Assembly (NCBI RefSeq): GCF_039649665.1
Contig: NZ_JBDJAW010000053.1
Location: 1 to 42,503 of the forward strand
Origin: Microbispora sp. ZYX-F-249
GTDB lineage: Bacteria > Actinomycetota > Actinomycetes > Streptosporangiales > Streptosporangiaceae
Length of the DNA: 42,503 bases
Direction: 5' to 3'
Shown: positions 40,501 through 42,503 of the stretch, in pieces
How positions within the stretch are numbered: position 1 is the first letter of the stretch
Layout of the letters: each line of letters begins with the position of its first letter
Program-made: the position numbers and the translations under genes
Notes under the pieces: generated by a model
Seen by the model: only the letters and a program-made list of their open reading frames with translations
Databases searched by the model: none
What the model was told of the DNA's origin: nothing

Positions 40501-41577
40501 ATGACGGCGGGAATCGTGGACACGTCCATCACCGGCATGACCGGCCGGGTACGGAGGCGGGTCGACGAACTGCTGGCCGATTTCCTCGACGCGCGGCGCC
40601 CCCCGGTCGGCGATCCGGACGTCGCGGAGGGCTACCGGCTCCTGCGCGAGTTCGTGGTCGAGGGCGGCAAGCGCATCAGGCCGCTGCTGTGCTACTGGGG
40701 CTGGCGGGGCGCGGGCGGCGAGACGCCGCACGAGGACCGGGCCGTCACCACCGGCGCGGCGCTGGAGCTCTACCACGCCGGCCTGCTGATCCACGACGAC
40801 GTCATGGACGGCAGCGAGCTGCGCCGTGGCCGCCCGACCATCCACAGGGGGCTCGCCCGGGCTCCGCGGTGGCCGGAGGCGGAGACCTTCGGCCGGTCCG
40901 CCGCGATCCTGCTCGGCGTGCTCGCGCAGGCGTGGGCGGACGAACTGCTCGCGGACGCCACCGTCGGCGACGTGCGCGGGCGGACGGCGCGCGAGTTGTT
41001 CAACCGGATGCGCACGGAGGTCGTCACCGGGCAGTACCTCGACATCCTGGCGCACACGCGCGCGGACGCGGACGTCGAACAGGCCCTGACGGTGATCCGC
41101 TACAAGACCGCCCGCTACACGGTGGAGCGCCCGCTGCAGATCGGCGCGGCGCTCGCCGGGGCGCCGCCCGCCCTGCTGGAGGCCTACTCCCGGTTCGGAC
41201 TGCCGCTGGGGGAGGCGTTCCAGCTGCGCGACGACGTCCTCGGCGTCTTCGGCGATCCCGCCGTCACCGGCAAACCGGTCCTCGACGACCTGCGCGAGGG
41301 CAAGCGGACCGTGCTCATGGCACACGCGTACGCGCGGGCACGGGGACCCGAACGGGACCTGCTGCGGACCTGGCACGGCGACCCGGGTCTGGACGAGCGC
41401 CGGGCCGCCGAGCTCCGGCAGGTCATCGTGGACACCGGCGCCCTCGACGAGGTCGAGGAGCTCATCGCCCTGCGGGCCGGGCAGGCGATCGAGGCGCTGC
41501 GCGACCAGACGATCGCCCCGGAGGCGGCGCGGGCGCTCGCGGTGCTCACCGAGCGGCTCACCCGCCGCGTCCGGTGA
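40501..41577 (+). CDS. Polyprenyl diphosphate synthase, candidate encapsulin cargo
   Basis: A 358-residue trans-prenyltransferase that would condense allylic diphosphates with isopentenyl diphosphate to C10-C20 (or longer) products. It has GGKRIRP (55-61), the first Asp-rich motif DDVMD (99-103), GQYLD (177-181) and a second motif QLRDDVLGVFGD (Asp244, Asp245, with Gly in place of the last Asp, common in actinobacteria). GGAGGAG precedes the ATG. It lies 287 bases before a family 2B encapsulin shell gene on the same strand; polyprenyl synthases are a known partner class of such shells. The N-terminal tail before the fold is only about 15 residues, short for a cargo-loading domain. Confidence 0.93.
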   Translation: MTAGIVDTSITGMTGRVRRRVDELLADFLDARRPPVGDPDVAEGYRLLREFVVEGGKRIRPLLCYWGWRGAGGETPHEDRAVTTGAALELYHAGLLIHDDVMDGSELRRGRPTIHRGLARAPRWPEAETFGRSAAILLGVLAQAWADELLADATVGDVRGRTARELFNRMRTEVVTGQYLDILAHTRADADVEQALTVIRYKTARYTVERPLQIGAALAGAPPALLEAYSRFGLPLGEAFQLRDDVLGVFGDPAVTGKPVLDDLREGKRTVLMAHAYARARGPERDLLRTWHGDPGLDERRAAELRQVIVDTGALDEVEELIALRAGQAIEALRDQTIAPEAARALAVLTERLTRRVR

Positions 41578-41793
41578 GGCGTGCGACCGGTACGCCCGCC
41601 TTTCCACCGACTTCCGCCACCACGACCCCTCCGGCCTGCTCCACGCCGGGCCGTACGGCCACGCGCCGCCCCCGGTGCCATTCGGTGCCCCTGATGCGCC
41701 TGATGGGTCGGTGTGCGGCCGTACACGGGCCGGGCCGTCCCCGGCCGGAGCGAGCCTGATCTTCCCTCCCCCCTCCGCCGCTCGGCGACGAGC

Positions 41794-41829
41794 GTGACCA
41801 GTCACCGAAACACCAGTCACCGAAACACC
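41794..41829. repeat. 15-bp tandem repeat and GTGAC-CA-GTCAC palindrome before the shell gene
   Basis: AGTCACCGAAACACC occurs twice head to tail at 41800-41814 and 41815-41829. The dyad GTGAC-N2-GTCAC (41794-41805) overlaps the first copy. The second copy ends 35 bases before the GTG at 41865. The rest of the 287-base gap shows only GC-rich sequence without a gene. Confidence 0.75.
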
Positions 41830-41864
41830 GGCCGCCGTGCCGACAACAGATGGGGTGAAGTGCT

Positions 41865-42503
41865 GTGACCGAAAGCACCATGCCGAACGACAACCGGCTC
41901 AGCCTGAGCACCAGGGCCGCGCGCAACCTGGCCACGACGACCAAGACCCCGCCGCAGATGCAGGAGATCACCTCCCGTCACCTGCTGCGCGTGCTGCCGT
42001 GGATCGAGGCGGTGGGCGGCGCCTACCGGGTCAACCGGCGGCTGACCTACCAGATGGCCGACGGGCGGGTGACGTTCGTGTCGACCGGGGCGGACGTACG
42101 GGTCATCTCGGCCGAGTTGTGCGAGCTGCCCGCCCTGCGCGGCTTCGACGACGCCGACGTGCTCGCCGCGATGGCGGACCTGTTCACCCAGAGGGAGTAC
42201 GAGGCCGGCCAGGTCATCGCCGAGGCCGGCGCCCCGATGGACGAGGTCGTGCTCCTGGCCCACGGCAAGGTGGACAAGCTCGGCCAGGGGGCGTACGGCA
42301 ACGAGACGCTGCTCGGCGTGCTCGCCGACGGCGAGTACGTCGGCGAGCAGATGCTGGTGAACGCGGACGCGCGGTGGGAGTGGACGGTCAAGGCCGTGAC
42401 GCCGTGCACCGTGCTCGCCCTCGGCAGACAGGAGTTCGAACGGCTGCTCACCCTGTCGGACGGGCTGCGGGAGCACGTGCAGGCCTACAACGAGGACCCG
42501 GAC
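41865..42503 (+). CDS. Family 2B encapsulin shell protein with cNMP-binding-like insert (3' truncated by window)
   Basis: The first 213 residues of an HK97-fold nanocompartment shell protein. Recognisable are RLSLSTRAARNLATTTKT (11-28), SRHLLRVLPWIEAVGGAYRV (37-56) and NRRLTY, the family 2 N-arm and start of the fold. A cyclic-nucleotide-binding-like beta-roll (about 92-205) follows, which defines family 2B. In its phosphate-binding loop the Gly160-Glu161 and Arg170 of CRP-type domains are kept, but the small residue after Arg is replaced by WEW (171-173), so cAMP binding is doubtful. The GTG at 41865 follows GGGGTGA; the ATG at 41880 is the alternative. The remaining shell domains and any second cargo gene lie beyond the window. 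Confidence 0.92.
   Translation, partial: MTESTMPNDNRLSLSTRAARNLATTTKTPPQMQEITSRHLLRVLPWIEAVGGAYRVNRRLTYQMADGRVTFVSTGADVRVISAELCELPALRGFDDADVLAAMADLFTQREYEAGQVIAEAGAPMDEVVLLAHGKVDKLGQGAYGNETLLGVLADGEYVGEQMLVNADARWEWTVKAVTPCTVLALGRQEFERLLTLSDGLREHVQAYNEDPD

Noticed and set aside
41794..41829. CRISPR-like or iteron array
   Set aside because: There are only two head-to-tail copies with no spacers and no rep or cas gene.
1..42503. tRNA, rRNA, riboswitch or insertion-sequence features
   Set aside because: No cloverleaf, rRNA segment, known riboswitch core, transposase or integrase sequence was recognised on either strand.

Overview
The window is high-GC DNA with strongly GC-biased third codon positions and actinobacterial-type gene content: two PF04672 (DUF574) SAM-methyltransferases, a Streptomyces-type NsrR, a stand-alone LigD-type polymerase and a family 2B encapsulin. 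A Streptosporangiales-like actinomycete is my best guess from gene content, but no rRNA or tRNA is present to confirm it. About 40 genes are packed on both strands, many with 4-base ATGA/GTGA overlaps.

Layout. (1) 1-5160: DUF574 methyltransferase; nitric-oxide defence pair nsrR-hmp with two matching NsrR-like operators; cysteine hydrolase; a histidine kinase without a sensor domain; a PIMT-like methyltransferase. (2) 5160-12225: a lower-GC island with a membrane-anchored protein built almost wholly of CX9C spacings plus a fragment of a relative; acyl-CoA ligase; IMPase-like protein with altered metal ligands; a 47-residue CxC protein; aldo/keto reductase; ACT-domain membrane protein; VOC protein; second DUF574 methyltransferase. 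(3) 12229-20862: MFS-TetR efflux pair; LigD polymerase domain; methyltransferase; CapA-like phosphoesterase plus CBS-BON protein; MarR divergent from a pirin-GNAT-pirin operon, with paired palindromes between them.

(4) 20855-36254 is the most coherent block. Six operator arrays (upstream of a DHA2 exporter and SDR-MaoC, a TetR regulator, an acyl-CoA dehydrogenase plus ADP-forming acyl-CoA synthetase, a DUF35 plus Cys-less thiolase-like pair, and a second MFS transporter) are made of CTAG-centred palindromes spaced exactly 13 bp centre to centre. I read this as one local regulon for beta-oxidation-like breakdown and transport of a hydrophobic acid or side chain, probably ending in a retro-aldol step. 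It is interrupted at about 28.4-33.1 kb by unrelated genes: a lone CBM2 protein, a lipoprotein with a 21-bp minisatellite, and a decayed NarL-type two-component system fused to an Uma2 remnant.

(5) 36251-40390: TetR with two operators facing a DrrAB-type ABC exporter, then a Cmx/CmrA-type MFS pump. (6) 40501-42503: a polyprenyl diphosphate synthase followed by the first 213 residues of a family 2B encapsulin shell protein carrying a cNMP-binding-like insert. This is a probable terpenoid-precursor nanocompartment locus that runs off the window end. A 15-bp tandem repeat and a small palindrome sit just before the shell gene.
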